A DNA stretch of 64,000 nucleotides from assembly GCA_020284085.1 (NCBI GenBank), contig JACEVL010000415.1, positions 2,788,227-2,852,226 of the forward strand, read 5' to 3'. This document shows positions 1 through 12,600 of this stretch, piece after piece (position 1 is the first letter of the stretch; each line of letters begins with the position of its first letter). The notes below the pieces were generated by a model. The model ran no database searches. It saw only the letters and a list, made by a program, of their open reading frames with translations, and was not told the origin of the DNA. A program made the translations under genes and the position numbers. The stretch comes from Aporrectodea caliginosa. Taxonomy: Eukaryota; Annelida; Clitellata; Crassiclitellata; Lumbricidae.

Positions 1-255
1 TCATTTGAATGGCAGATGCAGGACAAGAGATGATGGTGCAACATACAGTTGATGCAACACAATATCCTGACGTAGCATACACAAATTAAGTGTATGCAAC
101 CACGTGACAGAAGCCTACATGTACGTGGCTCTTCAAGTATAATGTAGGTGACTGGCTAATTAGCAAACTAACAACTAAACTTTCAACAGGTGTATCAAAA
201 GCACAATGAAATTTACACACCAGAAAATTACATTCTTAACTGTGATGCCTTAGCG
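1..255. other. Non-coding sequence downstream of the OXR1-like gene
   Basis: No coding potential or recognisable element is seen here. It lies beyond the 3' end of the minus-strand OXR1-like gene. Its last 8 bases (CCTTAGCG) form the left target duplication of the hAT-type element that follows. Confidence 0.5.
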
Positions 256-529
256 CAGTGCTTCCCAAACTTTTCAGTGTCGCGGATCAGCAGGAATTAA
301 CTTTTCAGCGTCACGATGCCAAATTTATTATTTCTCTTTTTCGTTTTCGATCACCTAAATTCCTTTAAATGCTAGCCGAATAAGTGTTTCTTTTATAACT
401 TAAAAAAATATCATAGCCATTTCTTGATTCCGAGACAATTTGACCAGTTTCTTGATTCACTCTGCAGACCGGCAACCGAGGACTCGCGGACCGGCACCGG
501 TCCGTGGACCACCACTTTGGGAAGCACTG
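256..529. mobile_element. hAT-type miniature element (family A), 274 bp
   Basis: The terminal inverted repeats read CAGTGCTTCCCAAA on the left and TTTGGGAAGCACTG on the right. The element is flanked by the 8-bp near-duplication CCTTAGCG (248-255) and CCTTAGCA (530-537), one mismatch. An 8-bp target duplication with CAG..CTG ends is the hAT superfamily signature. No transposase frame is present, so it is non-autonomous. Confidence 0.85.
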
Positions 530-537
530 CCTTAGCA

Positions 538-2935
538 GACTCCACTCGTATTCATTGAAACCGAACGTGCATGCTAAATCATTCTGCAGCTCAAATTGCA
601 GAACTTAGTGTAAACTATTTTCTTCCAATAAATTCAAGGCAATATAATATGCAAAGATGATGGATTTTGTTGGTTTAGTTATCTAAGACACTTGCAAAGT
701 ATTGTACATTCAACAGGTTCATTTTATTGGCCACGTTAACTGGCTTTGTTTACAGCTGTTGTCACTGGTCACTTCTTTAAAACTGTATACATTTAAAAAT
801 TTTACTATTTAAGATGTACTAGTGTATAAATATGTACACAATAGATGCAGTCGTAGCACAAAAACTCATTTGACTCATTTTATAGCAAAAGGTCATCTAT
901 TCGCACAACAACCAAGCACACAGCTACCCCTTCTGCCACTGTCTCTTTGCCACTACTTACGCACAAGTTTAGGTACAAACTTGGTACATGCAGTGATTTG
1001 GCAAATGTGCAAATCAACTATGCAGAACACAGTGAATTAGTGGCTTAAGACCTCTCCAGTATTGATTACCAGCATATTGTAGTCCTGTCAACGATTCAAA
1101 CAACATTCTCTTGTGCTCTTCTGTCCGCTTTAAATATAATGGCTACCTCAATCTCTTGTATCACAACTATCTTTCGTTTGCACACATGATATAACATGGC
1201 ATGAACAGGTCACCTAGTTCCCAGTTTTCTACACTGGTTACCAGAGGAGGTTGTGCCCACTTCAAATGCACTTGTTATATGGCACCAAAATCAGAATTTA
1301 AAGAATTGGAGCCCAAAGTATATTAGCACAAGTCTCAAACAGCCAGGGGCCAATATCAGAAAGCATTAAAAACCCAAAGGACGGCAGGGCTTGGTCTGGT
1401 TTGGTATACAATGGTGTTCAAGAACAAATGATCAGAGACCTCAACCAGAACTGGAACTGTGCTTTTCCTTACAGGGATCACCTCAAAGGAAAGCATCTGT
1501 GGCTCCACATTTGAACATGATGCCATGGCCCTTCTGCCCCACTACATTCCAATGTCATTGAAATTCAGGCTAACTTTTTATTTGCCTTTGATCATACCCA
1601 ACATATTTTCAGTGCTGGGTGCTTATTGAAAAACGATAGTAAAATATTATGGTTCATGCCTTCACAGGTTGTCACTTTGAAGTTCATGCAAACCTATTTT
1701 CTTTATCCAGTAGCTAAAATAGATTATCAGAATATAAGTAACTGTTGGCCACAAGTTTTAGTCATGTTAAAATGTTTACAATGTCGATTTAGATGTTTTC
1801 GCCTCCAAAACTTTCTGATGCATTCTGTGTGTGACTCTAGGTTGAGACAGCACGCAAAGTAACAATTTTATACCATTCCTAATTAAACGATATATGCAAA
1901 AGATATGTAGCAATTGTTGAATCCATCCACTGAAGGGCAAAAGGAGGAAGAGTCACAGCAAGATCTTTAGATAAGTGATCTGTAAAATTAATGCAATCTC
2001 TCATTCTTCCAGCATTGCCAAAATCCTGAAAGTCCTGCAAAGTGACTGGTTTATAAGTATATACTTACACTCCATGTACTCCTGTGCCAGTATTAATCAT
2101 GGTACTAAACACTGTACAAATGTTGCATATAATTGTATGCATATAGTTTACAGTAGCACACATTACACCATTTTGTATGTTACAGAAGCCACATTTATAT
2201 ATAAAATACATAACGTTGTGCGACACGGTGGTTAGATTAACTGCATTGTGAGCAAATGATAATGTGTTACAACAAATGGGCAAATAGTGTGCGACAAACA
2301 ATCACAAGCAGTTCACACATAACTCTGCCACTAACAGTAAACACTGACACTACATAATAATCATGAGCATAATGTAACAAAGCTACTAAAGTGTTCCTAT
2401 TTGACTAAAATGGATAGCCTGGTACCAAATACAACAGCAATTCAACAATATTTGCTTAAAACAACGAGATGTAGACCTCACCATTACTTCCTTTATGGAA
2501 AACTTGCATGTTTAATTTCTTACACCAGTAGAACACAGAGCAACACCATGCCATTTAAGAGGTTCAGACAGCCCACTTCTCAATTTTAAGGTCCATGGCC
2601 TGCTATATTACAATTTGGCAATAAATTGAATTCCAAAAGTTTGTGTAACGGGGAAATGCGATGTTCTGTACTGTAAACTGGGCTTGGCAGGCTATGCACA
2701 CTACATAAAAATATGCAACCTACATTAAAGCATTACCTATACAGTACTGTATTGAAATCCAATGCATTGTGTGCTGGTGAGGTAAGATTCTGCCACTTAT
2801 AACTGCGGAAAATCTACACCGAACATAATTATAACTTTCACAGCATCTCTATCACAATAAATGGTCACCAGGTGGAACTTATGGTCAAAACTGCAGAAGA
2901 CTAGCAAAGGTAAAAAGCCCAACTTTACTCCTTTC
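538..2935. other. Non-coding A+T-rich stretch
   Basis: Only short unsupported open frames occur; none has recognisable family residues or convincing splice boundaries. It may include distal 3'UTR of the minus-strand OXR1-like gene: TTTATT, the complement of AATAAA, occurs near 723 and 1577, but nothing selects one as the real polyadenylation signal. Confidence 0.4.
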
Positions 2936-3199
2936 CAGGGCCGGATTAACGTATAAGTCAAATAAGCCATGGCTTAGGGCCCCACAACGTTTTGAGGGCC
3001 CCCAGCTATCAGGAAATCTAAAATCTGATAGTACCAAGGTCCTAATTGACAAACTGACAATGGTAAATGCTTGTGTTATTATTTAGGCAATATTTCATTA
3101 GAAAAAATCGCTTATGTACGGATCGAACTTTGTGTTCAAAGACACGTATTTATGCATGGCTTTGGGGTTAGGGCCCCCGAAAGTCTTAATCCGGCCCTG
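2936..3199. mobile_element. hAT-type miniature element (family B), 264 bp
   Basis: The inverted termini read CAGGGCCGGATTAA and TTAATCCGGCCCTG. The 8-bp target duplication is perfect: CTCCTTTC at 2928-2935 and 3200-3207. There are subterminal GGGCCCC-type motifs and no coding sequence. It lies about 300 bp past the OXR1-like stop codon, so it is probably transcribed in the 3'UTR. Confidence 0.93.
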
Positions 3200-3494
3200 C
3201 TCCTTTCCCACAAAGGTTAAGCTGAGGAAGCATCTGAGACAAATAATTTAATTTGTTTACCACCAGTTCATCATCCACCTTCAACAGGGAGAGCAAAGAC
3301 AAACTTATCACAACTTAAATAATATTTAATCCCGACTAAGAACTCGACTTGCTACCTTTGGAGAGAAATCTTGCAGTCTTACCCATTAAACCAACCCAGG
3401 ATACCCCTGGAAAAGTACAGCACAGCAAATTTTTTGTTTACTGTCGATTGCACAGCTGTACACATGAAAGTAGATGATCTGAAGCACTTGGCAG

Positions 3495-3633
3495 TTAAGA
3501 TCCAAAGCACCATGTCTCCAGACACTTGATGGTGAAATCTTGCGAGATAGTCAGCAGTTCATTGTTGAATGTCTGGCATGGTTGTGTGCGACCACGAAAG
3601 AGGGCCCCGTCGAGCCACAATCCATTTGATCCC
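3495..3633 (-). CDS. OXR1: OXR1-like terminal coding exon (end of TLDc)
   Basis: The acceptor AG is at 3634-3635 and the stop TAA at 3495-3497. Translation gives LWLDGALFRGRTQPCQTFNN and ends LETWCFGS, matching the canonical TLDc end LWLDGDLYHGRS..CKTF..E.WAF. The first base completes a Glu codon left open by the preceding exon. ATTAAA on the minus strand near 3247 and 3325 is a possible polyadenylation signal. Confidence 0.93.
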
Positions 3634-6600
3634 CTGACATCAAAGTAAACAATACCTTAACCCAAAACGCTGCAAGCAAAACCCCTTTTATCCTTTCACT
3701 TGATCAAAGTGAGTTACATGTATTTACAAAAGGATAAAGATGTTTATTGAATCCTAAACAGCTGCAACTTTAGCTACAGAATGTCTCCACTATCCAGCAT
3801 TCGCAAAAATACCATAATCTGCTTGATTCTTTGTTGCAACATAAACTCACTGCCACACTGGAGCAGAGCGAATCTGCCTTGCACAGCAGAAATTAACGAC
3901 ATGGCCAGCAACTCAACAACAGGACTTAATACATTTAGTCATTAGAGAAGTACAGCTTGCTCTTGGTTTATCTGTCAAATGCTATTAATGTCTAACAGTA
4001 ATAACAGTAATGTGTTGGCATCATACTGGTGGATTAGGGTCAGCACAGAAAGTGCGCCATAAAGGTAAGAATTTAGTAACACTTACTCGCTAGCACCAAT
4101 CACCAAACTCTCTTTGTTCCCTTTGACAAAGAATGAGTTTGCACCTGTCCAAGCGAATTTCTACAAAAACAACACAAGAGTCCCCTCTGAAGAGAGTTTC
4201 ACTCATTCAGTGCTACACCTTTTACTCTCATGAACTGCCATGCATGCAATACCAATACTGATCATGTAGAGGTCCCATGTTCCAATGAGGAACTTCAGGA
4301 GGCATTTCTTTTTTGTAGGCTCTTGAGCCAGGTCATTTTCTTCTCAGCTTTGCCAGTACCAAATATACTGCTTGGTGACAGAGACACATGTACATTAGGG
4401 GTGTCCAGAAAAATGACAAATCGCAGAAAACACCCATATTGAAGTTTTTCCCGTTATTCTATTCATCTATTGTCTATAAATATTTTTTACAGAATTTTAA
4501 AAAGTTATCCTGAGGTCCCTCAAAGCCCCTGAACATACCCTACTTAAGTCCCCAGAACTGAAGCCGCCCATGCTCGGATCTTGGAACTTGGGTCCATTGT
4601 CGATTTACTCTTAACTGCAAATACTTTTGCAAGCTGTACCCTAACTGTTGTAATGTAAAGGAACGTAAATTACTATCAGTACTCTGACTGAACTGTATAA
4701 TTGCAATTACAAAGCAAACAATAAGAAAACGTTTCTTTCAAATAGGAAAGTTTTATTTTTATTTTATAGTTTCAACTTGTAATGTTTTTAGTTTCTTGCT
4801 ACACAAACAGACAATTCAAAGAGAGTTTAGAGACTACCATTCCCAAGATGAGAAACTGAAAACCAACCTTGAATTCTGGATAGAACGTAAACAAGTATGT
4901 TTCACCAGAGCCATAGAAATGATCACTCATCTTCAGCGTACATGATATCATTGCACCAAAAACCTGTAATCAACCATTTCCTTATTAGAATGAACACCTC
5001 CATTTAAGCAGCTGGCTGCTAAGTGAACCACACCTGCAACCAAACAACTTCTCAAAGTTGATTTCAGCTGCAGCACTTATTTTATTACTTAATGTCTATG
5101 GAATGTTGTTTTGTGTTTCCGACCCTTCAAGCTCGGGCCATGCCTTTGTGGAGCTTCCATAGATGTAATCACTTACCGGTAATGTAACGCTGAAACACTT
5201 CAAACTGATGACAGTTAATTTACCAAATGTTTAAAAGTCACAAGGTCATATCAAATTATCTAATCTATTACACTCTAAACACTTTAATTAAATCTCTCTT
5301 TTATTTTATTTTCAAATGTAACTGTAAGCTACGATGCGGTTTGTCATCTGGTGTGTCAATAAAACGAAATATCATCATCATCATCTAATCTATTTAATCT
5401 AATGACTTCTATAACACTGCTATCATATGTATGTATGAGCACTTGTTATAGCGCCCCTTCAAGATTTCTACTCAGAGGCGCTCCCGACTACAGTGCGGAC
5501 ACTGAATCGGAGTTTCACGCCCGAAGCACATGAGCAATTGCGAGTGAAGGACTTGCCCAGGATCCCCACCACGGCGACTTGAGGTGGATTCGAACCCGCA
5601 AACCTCCGGCTGCAAGGCACCGAACACACCCCTATACCACCGCACCCCATGGCTAGTGCAGAGAGTGCCTCTGAGTAGATATCTTGAAGCCATGGCACTA
5701 TATAAATGTTCAGTTACATTACATATAAAACTGTAGCATCAATATATAACCACGGAACAAATAACACCCCAGATTAACACAGAACAGTAATGGACAAAAA
5801 AAGAGTGGTGATAATAAAATATAATTTCAGTAATAATAAAAATAATAATATTGTCGAGAATGACATAAAAGCTGGCAGATAAAACATTCAAGTACCTGAT
5901 CACTGAGGTCTTTGATTATAAGGAGAATAGGTGAATCAATCTGTGCCATCTTACGATAAAGAGTGCTGAGGCTGAAGCCATGTTGGCTGGCACTGTACAG
6001 GAGATTCCATGGACTGCCCTCGGCAATTGGTGGCAAATGATAGATCAGCTGCCACATTCAAAGAAAACACAGAAAGTCATTGTTACAAACCCACCTCCAT
6101 CTTACCAATAGCATTTGCATTCATTGGATTTAACCTTAAATAATATATATTTAACAAATTCCATCATACTTGCACATTTCTCCAAATTTGAATGTTAAAA
6201 CATTTCTATATTATATAAAAATGCTAACAATTATTACTGAAAATACTAGTGTACCATTGCATCAGCGTTTCAAGAGTTACCAGGTGAGATCTGCTAAGCA
6301 ACAACAGGTCTTACCACACCAACGTGAGAAGTTTCCATAATGGAACTTTGACCATTCAAGTCAGGAAGGGGCAGCTGTCGGATTTCTGCATCAGATTGCA
6401 TTCTCTTGCGTTCCTTGGCATTGATGAGCTGTCAAAACGACAATAGGAAAAAGGTTTAGGAGAGATGAATCTGGATGCAGTAACTGTTGAATGTGACAGA
6501 AGCCATTGGTGTCAAGCAGAGATGAGTAACTAGGCCTAATCGATTAGATGCTAATCAATTAGATACTAAACGATTAGACAAACAGCTAATTCTATTCGAT

Positions 6601-9600
6601 TAGCAAATTTCAATTGCTAATTCTATTCTAATTCATTAGCAATTTAACTAATCGATTAGACATTTTTAGACAAACAGGTAATTCTAAATCTAATTAATCG
6701 ATTAGCACATTTCAGCAGCTAATTCTAATTGATTAGCAATTTAACTAATCTTGCCCATCTCTGGTGTCAAGATATCAAGAAACAGGATTTAGTTCAATGT
6801 TAAAAGACAAAATAGTAGGAGGAAAACTAGTGCAATCCAGAAGCTGATGAAGAAGTAATGCCAAGTATACCGGTATGTTAGATTTGGACATCAGAATTAT
6901 GTAACAGAAATTGGAATCTGCTGTGTGGAATGAAATGGAATGTAAAGTCAGAAGCAGTAAGATGCAATTGACAAATTGACAATAAGAAATGAAAGGTTTG
7001 TGCTAATTTGCACTACGAACAGATATATTAATTAAATAAATTAGTTGAAAGCAATACTCCCAGTATAAAGCAAAAATTAAAATTAAATATCTAAATATAG
7101 AAAACTTAAAGCTCTATGCAAGTGAAAACAATTGATTTTGACACAATAAATTTAAAACCAGCAACTCACAGCCCTCCTATCAGTCTCTAGTGGTCAAATA
7201 CATGTATGATCAGATCCATTCACACACGTGCACAAACACACACACAGCAAATGAAATAAAATAATTTTTCTTTTCATGTGCCTTCACAAACAATCCTATC
7301 TGACCACTGACAATAATTAATGCATTAGCAAAGTGCTTACAAATGAAGTGGTCCGAATATTAAGTACATGTACTTTCAACCTCCTACCACAGGGCATACA
7401 GGCAGGAGGGAGGACAAAAGAGCCCCCTCCAACCAGTATGTACACTGGAAATGATTGTTCGGATGAAGAATATATAAACTAGATGTAATTTTTCTTTGGT
7501 TATGAAGTAACTTAAAACAGCAACATGCTATTAGAATCAGTAAGCCATTTGCCAATTCAGAATCATGTCTCTGGACTGGAGGTCAACCTGTTTTTCAGCT
7601 ACAGAGATTTCTCAACAATTTAAAGCTTGAAATTTACAGCATCCCACACCATAAAAACATTTATATAAAACCACTGACATCCATAACACTTTAACAAATT
7701 ATTTTGAAACTACAAAATGAACTATCACAGTCTAAACATATTGGCACGATAAAACTTTCACTACAAAGTATTTTCAAAACACAAAATATTTACTGTAAAT
7801 ACTTTGTACTAATATTCTTTTACAACACAGTAAGCTTCCAAAGGGTTAAATACAGAAATATCTGTGAAAACAAACAACAGTGTTTTTATGTCAAACTATG
7901 TAAAAGGCTAAGACATTTTTACCTACCATCAAGTTATCATTATGTTTTATTCTAACATTTTATTATCTAGTAAACATTCTGTTGACAAATCACTGCTCTA
8001 CATTATTAAAAATTGTAAAACATATTGCTCCTTTGGTATTATCTTGCCACTATCCCCACTCAACCTGCTATTGCACATTGACTTTGTCACTAGTTCTGAC
8101 AGAAGTTAAGTTTCCTCTTTAAGTACTTGCACTGGGGAGGATGGATGGAAGGACGGAGGGAAGAATGGATGGAAGGAAGGAGGGAAGAATGGATGGAAGG
8201 AAGGAGGGAAGAATGGATGGAAGGAAGGAGGGAAGAATGGATGGAAGGAAGGAGGGAAGAATGGATGCAAGGAAGGAGGGAAGAATGGATGGAAGGAAGG
8301 AGGGAAGAATGGATGAAGAAGGAAGGAGGGAAGAATGGATGGAAGGAAGGAGGGAAGAATGGATGGAAGGAAGGAGGGAAGAAGGAAGGAGGGAAGAATG
8401 GATGGAAGGAAGGAGGGAAGAATGGATGGAAGGAAGGAGGGAAGAATGGATGGAAGGAAGGAGGGAAGAATGGATGGAAGGAAGGAGGGAAGAATGGATG
8501 GAAGGAAGGAGGGAAGAATGGATGGAAGGAAGGGAAGAATGGAGGAAGGAAGGAGGGAAGAATGGATGGAAGGAAGGAGGGAAGAATGGATGCAAGAAAG
8601 GCGGGAAGAAGAATGGCTGCAAGGAAGGAGGGAAGAAAGGATGGAAGGACAGAGGGAAGAATGGATGGCTATCATAAGACCTATGTTGAGTTTCAAGAGG
8701 TGCATGTTTTACCTCCCAGTCTTTCACTATCTCATAGACAAGCTTCTGTCCATCCATTGTGTTGTACTTTTTATATTCGGATGTGGATTCAGTCTGAACA
8801 ACAACGAATCCCTTCAACCGGTCTTCCTCTGTCGTCCATTGAACGAAGAACGTGTACAAAAGGTCAACCCTGTAAGAAAATTAAACTTTTCTGTATCAAT
8901 CCCACTGCATTTTCTTGGCACTGACTGCAGCACCATCTGAAGATGGCCTGACTGCAGCACCATCTGAAGATGGCCTGACTGCAGCACCATCTGAAGATGG
9001 CCTGACTGCAGCACCATCTGAAGATGGCCTGACTGCAGCACCATCTGAAGATGGCCTGACTGCAGCACCATCTGAAGATGGCCTGACTGCAGCACCATCT
9101 GAAGATGGCCTGACTGCAGCACCATCTGAAGATGGCCTGACTGCAGCACCATCTGAAGATGGCCTGACTGCAGCACCATCTGAAGATGGCCTGACTGCAG
9201 CACCATCTGAAGATGGCTTGGGCAGAGAGTAAGGACCCACACAAGCATAGCCACTGAGATTCTCCAAAACAGGTAACAGGTCTACAGGATCATGGGTTGT
9301 ATTTGTTGGCCTCCAGTGTAATGTAGCAAAGCCATGTGTAGATCAGTAATGTTTAATTATTTCAGTATTATTAGTTATTATTATTATTATTATATAACAA
9401 GAGTGTTCAGAAATAATTAAACATAAAGTCACAATTCCCTGACTGGTGTGCTTCTGGACAGACAGACAGCTTCCATGGCTAAGCTTCTACCAACTGAACC
9501 ATATTATACAAGTCACACAGCACAATCTGTTATTTAACTCTGCATTGACCTTCATTCATTTCTTCATCCTGAGGTGCATCAAAAGTGCTAAAGGCAAAGA

Positions 9601-12600
9601 AAGTATTTGGGATAAACATACCAAAATTATTCAGAAGAAACAGGTTTTTTCAAAACTGAGTTGTAAACTTTTTAAAGCTATGCAGCTGTTAATTGTTCTA
9701 GTTTATGTGAATGAACTCCCTGTGAAGGAAGAATTAAGAAGGGAGTAAAACAATATGAACGCCAAGAATAATGATGACAAGAGATGAAAGGCTTTTGCAA
9801 TTAAAGCAAGAGGCCTGTCATTTTCAAGATCTGTTACCCCGACTCACCTGATCCTCTACCTTCCAATTCTCTACTTAAATGACACCCACCTTAACATCTG
9901 CTCTACTACTCTTTTAGACAACCCCTCTGACTAGGTGCAGCACTCATGAATAAGCTGGTGCCCTGCCCTTGGCTTTCGAGTGGCGCTTTAGAAGTTTGGA
10001 GATTACGCTTAAACTACATTATGAAGAGCAGCAAGCACCTGAAAACAGGACATGAAATATTGGCACTCAGACTCACTTATCAACTGGAATGGAATACCAG
10101 TATTCTGATTTGACAGGAAACTGACTAAAGATGGCTGTCGGAGATTCCCCAAACATCGCATCAATGCCTCGATCAATCTTCAGATGCAGAAACACGGTAA
10201 GAGGCGCTTCCTGTCCGGGTGACAATGACTCGCCATCTGACAACACAACACAAGCAGAAATTAAGCCAGAAAAAATCCAAACCTCGTATCTTAGTGTATG
10301 TTACAAGATACAGTAAATGTACCAGAGGTATGTGTATGACCTCCTAGCAGAGCCTGTCACAAGAAATCTGTAACCCGATTCATGAAACCTAACGGTTGTG
10401 AATTAACAACAAGATCAGTAATGTCTAATGACAAGAATGACCTGACTGCATAGTTATACCCTAAGAGATGACCTATTGCAAGTCACTGTAGTTAGAAACA
10501 GCACGATCCTACATGTTCCGGCCTAAATTACATAACTTAACCACCTTTCATCCTAGATTTTAATCTCTTGTGTGCTCACTTCTGAATTACTCCATTAAAA
10601 TTACAGGGGTTATACATACATAATGTGCCTGTAACCTTTGCTACTTCATCACATGCACACATAAAATTTAACTTGAAACCAGTAGTCGTGTACACAAACA
10701 TGAACCAGGTCTCTACACAACCAGAGATGAGACCTGATTCATGCTTGTGCAAACAGATCTCTATGTTTATGAGACACTAATAAAAAAATTTATAAGGTAC
10801 TTCTCATCCTAGCAGCATCTTTCACAACGTTACACATAGCACCAAACAAGGTCCTGAAAATCTATCATTTTTTGTTCACAATACGATATACATTATAGCA
10901 CCAGATCCAGAAATGTATATACTTTATTATACTCAACTTCAGTTCTCTTTGCACTGTTGTTCTGTTATAATTATTGGGGGAAATGTAAGGCAGCAATGGG
11001 TTAAAAAGTCACTTTATACAGCTAGAACATTTTGCATCAGTGAGAGCCAACCTTTCACGGGAATCGACGAAACCACTTCAGCTGTTGGAGAACTTTGTAA
11101 CTTCAACGTCTCCTCAGCAGCAGACTGGCCTTTGTGTACAGCCTCTGCACCAGGTTCTAGTGACTTCAAGGCCGTCTTATTCTGGTCCGTGACTGAATCC
11201 CCATCACACTCCATAACGTTTTTCTTATGCACAGTTCCTTTGTCTCTGAAATCTTGTTCCTTCTCACAAGGAGCAGGTACGTCTGCAACTATCCGTTCAT
11301 TACCTGACTTCCCTGATGGAAGTGCATGGTTAACTGCAGGTGTGCCTTGGTCCTTATTTTCAGCTGAAGCACTTCCGTTACATCCATGAACATCTGGTTC
11401 TTCTGTCCTCACTTGTGAGCTGAGACTCTTTTCCATGCCATCTGCTTCAGGAACCCCATCCCCCTTGTGGCTAACATCATCACCCATCCCAACAACCCCA
11501 TCGCTACTTTTCCCATCCTCTGCAACTTTCCCAGGTACCTGGGAAACATTTTTCTCAACAACATTTCCAGCAGCAACTAAGTGTTCAACTGGGGATGAGT
11601 GATGGCTAGAAGTAGATCCTATACTGTTCTTTTGCTCTGTTTCAAAATGGTCGTCAATCATGTTTAGCTGGTCAGGCATTATGTCACCGGATTTTTGTTC
11701 CTTAGAATCTGAGCGAGAAACAGTTGTCGGCAAAGTGTTTTCATCTGCAGTCGGTACAGCGCTTTTGTTAGCAGCAATTCTGAAAAAGTGCAAGCAATCA
11801 AAGACACAAATGAAACATGAAACACTCATAAAACAGCGTACAGGACATGAAACATGAATGAAATGGTGTACAGGACATGAAACATGAATGAAATGGTGTA
11901 CAGGACATGAAACTAAAAGCACTCATGAAACAGTTTACAGGACATGAAACACTCATGAAACAGCGTACAGGACATGAAACATGAATGAAATGGTGTACAG
12001 GACATGAAACTAAAAGCACTCATGAAACAGTGTACAGGACATGAAACACTCATGAAACAGCGTACAGGACATGAAACATGAATGAAATGGTGAAACAGAG
12101 TACAGGACATGAAACTAAAAGCACTCATGAAACAGTGTACAGGACATGAAACACTCATGAAATAGCGTACAGGACTGTACTAGGTATAGCCAACTGACAC
12201 CTGATACAACTAAGACTTCATTTGTTCTGACTTAACACCATTGTTCAGTGTTCCACCATCAACTGTTTTACCCCTTCTTATGCATCATACAATCTAATCT
12301 CACAACTTCAAGAGTAGTACTGTAATAAAGCACATAAAATCAATGCTCAATCAGTGAGGCACAAATGTCTATTTACAAATCCAGTAAATTTAAGAGGCCC
12401 AGTCCAATGAATGGAAAGGATAAGCATGCTCAAAGAAACAGTTTCACTTTCCTCATTGTAACTAATAACTTCCATCATGCCATTCCTAACCCATAACTAT
12501 TACTCCTCTGCCTCTCTACGCAGGTGTTTACACTCGTTTATGATGCAGAATTATTATTCTTAATGGTTCCATTTTGAATTTAAATATAATTATTTTAATT

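Noticed and set aside
8106..8940. Long open frames on both strands (Gly/Arg/Glu-rich and Pro/Ser/Leu/His-rich)
   Set aside because: They are translations of the 24-bp minisatellite, open on both strands because the period is a multiple of three. The real exon lies at 8713-8869.
8814..9267. Open frames with repeated nonapeptides such as LTAAPSEDG
   Set aside because: They are products of the 27-bp array in an intron; no splice sites or homology support coding.
11798..12158. Cys-rich minus-strand frames (HVSCPVHHF repeats)
   Set aside because: They arise from the tandem array upstream of the 11779 acceptor and are not conserved-domain-like.
8134..12177. Regular repeats that might suggest CRISPR
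   Set aside because: The units are contiguous with no unique spacers, in a eukaryotic intron context; they are minisatellites.
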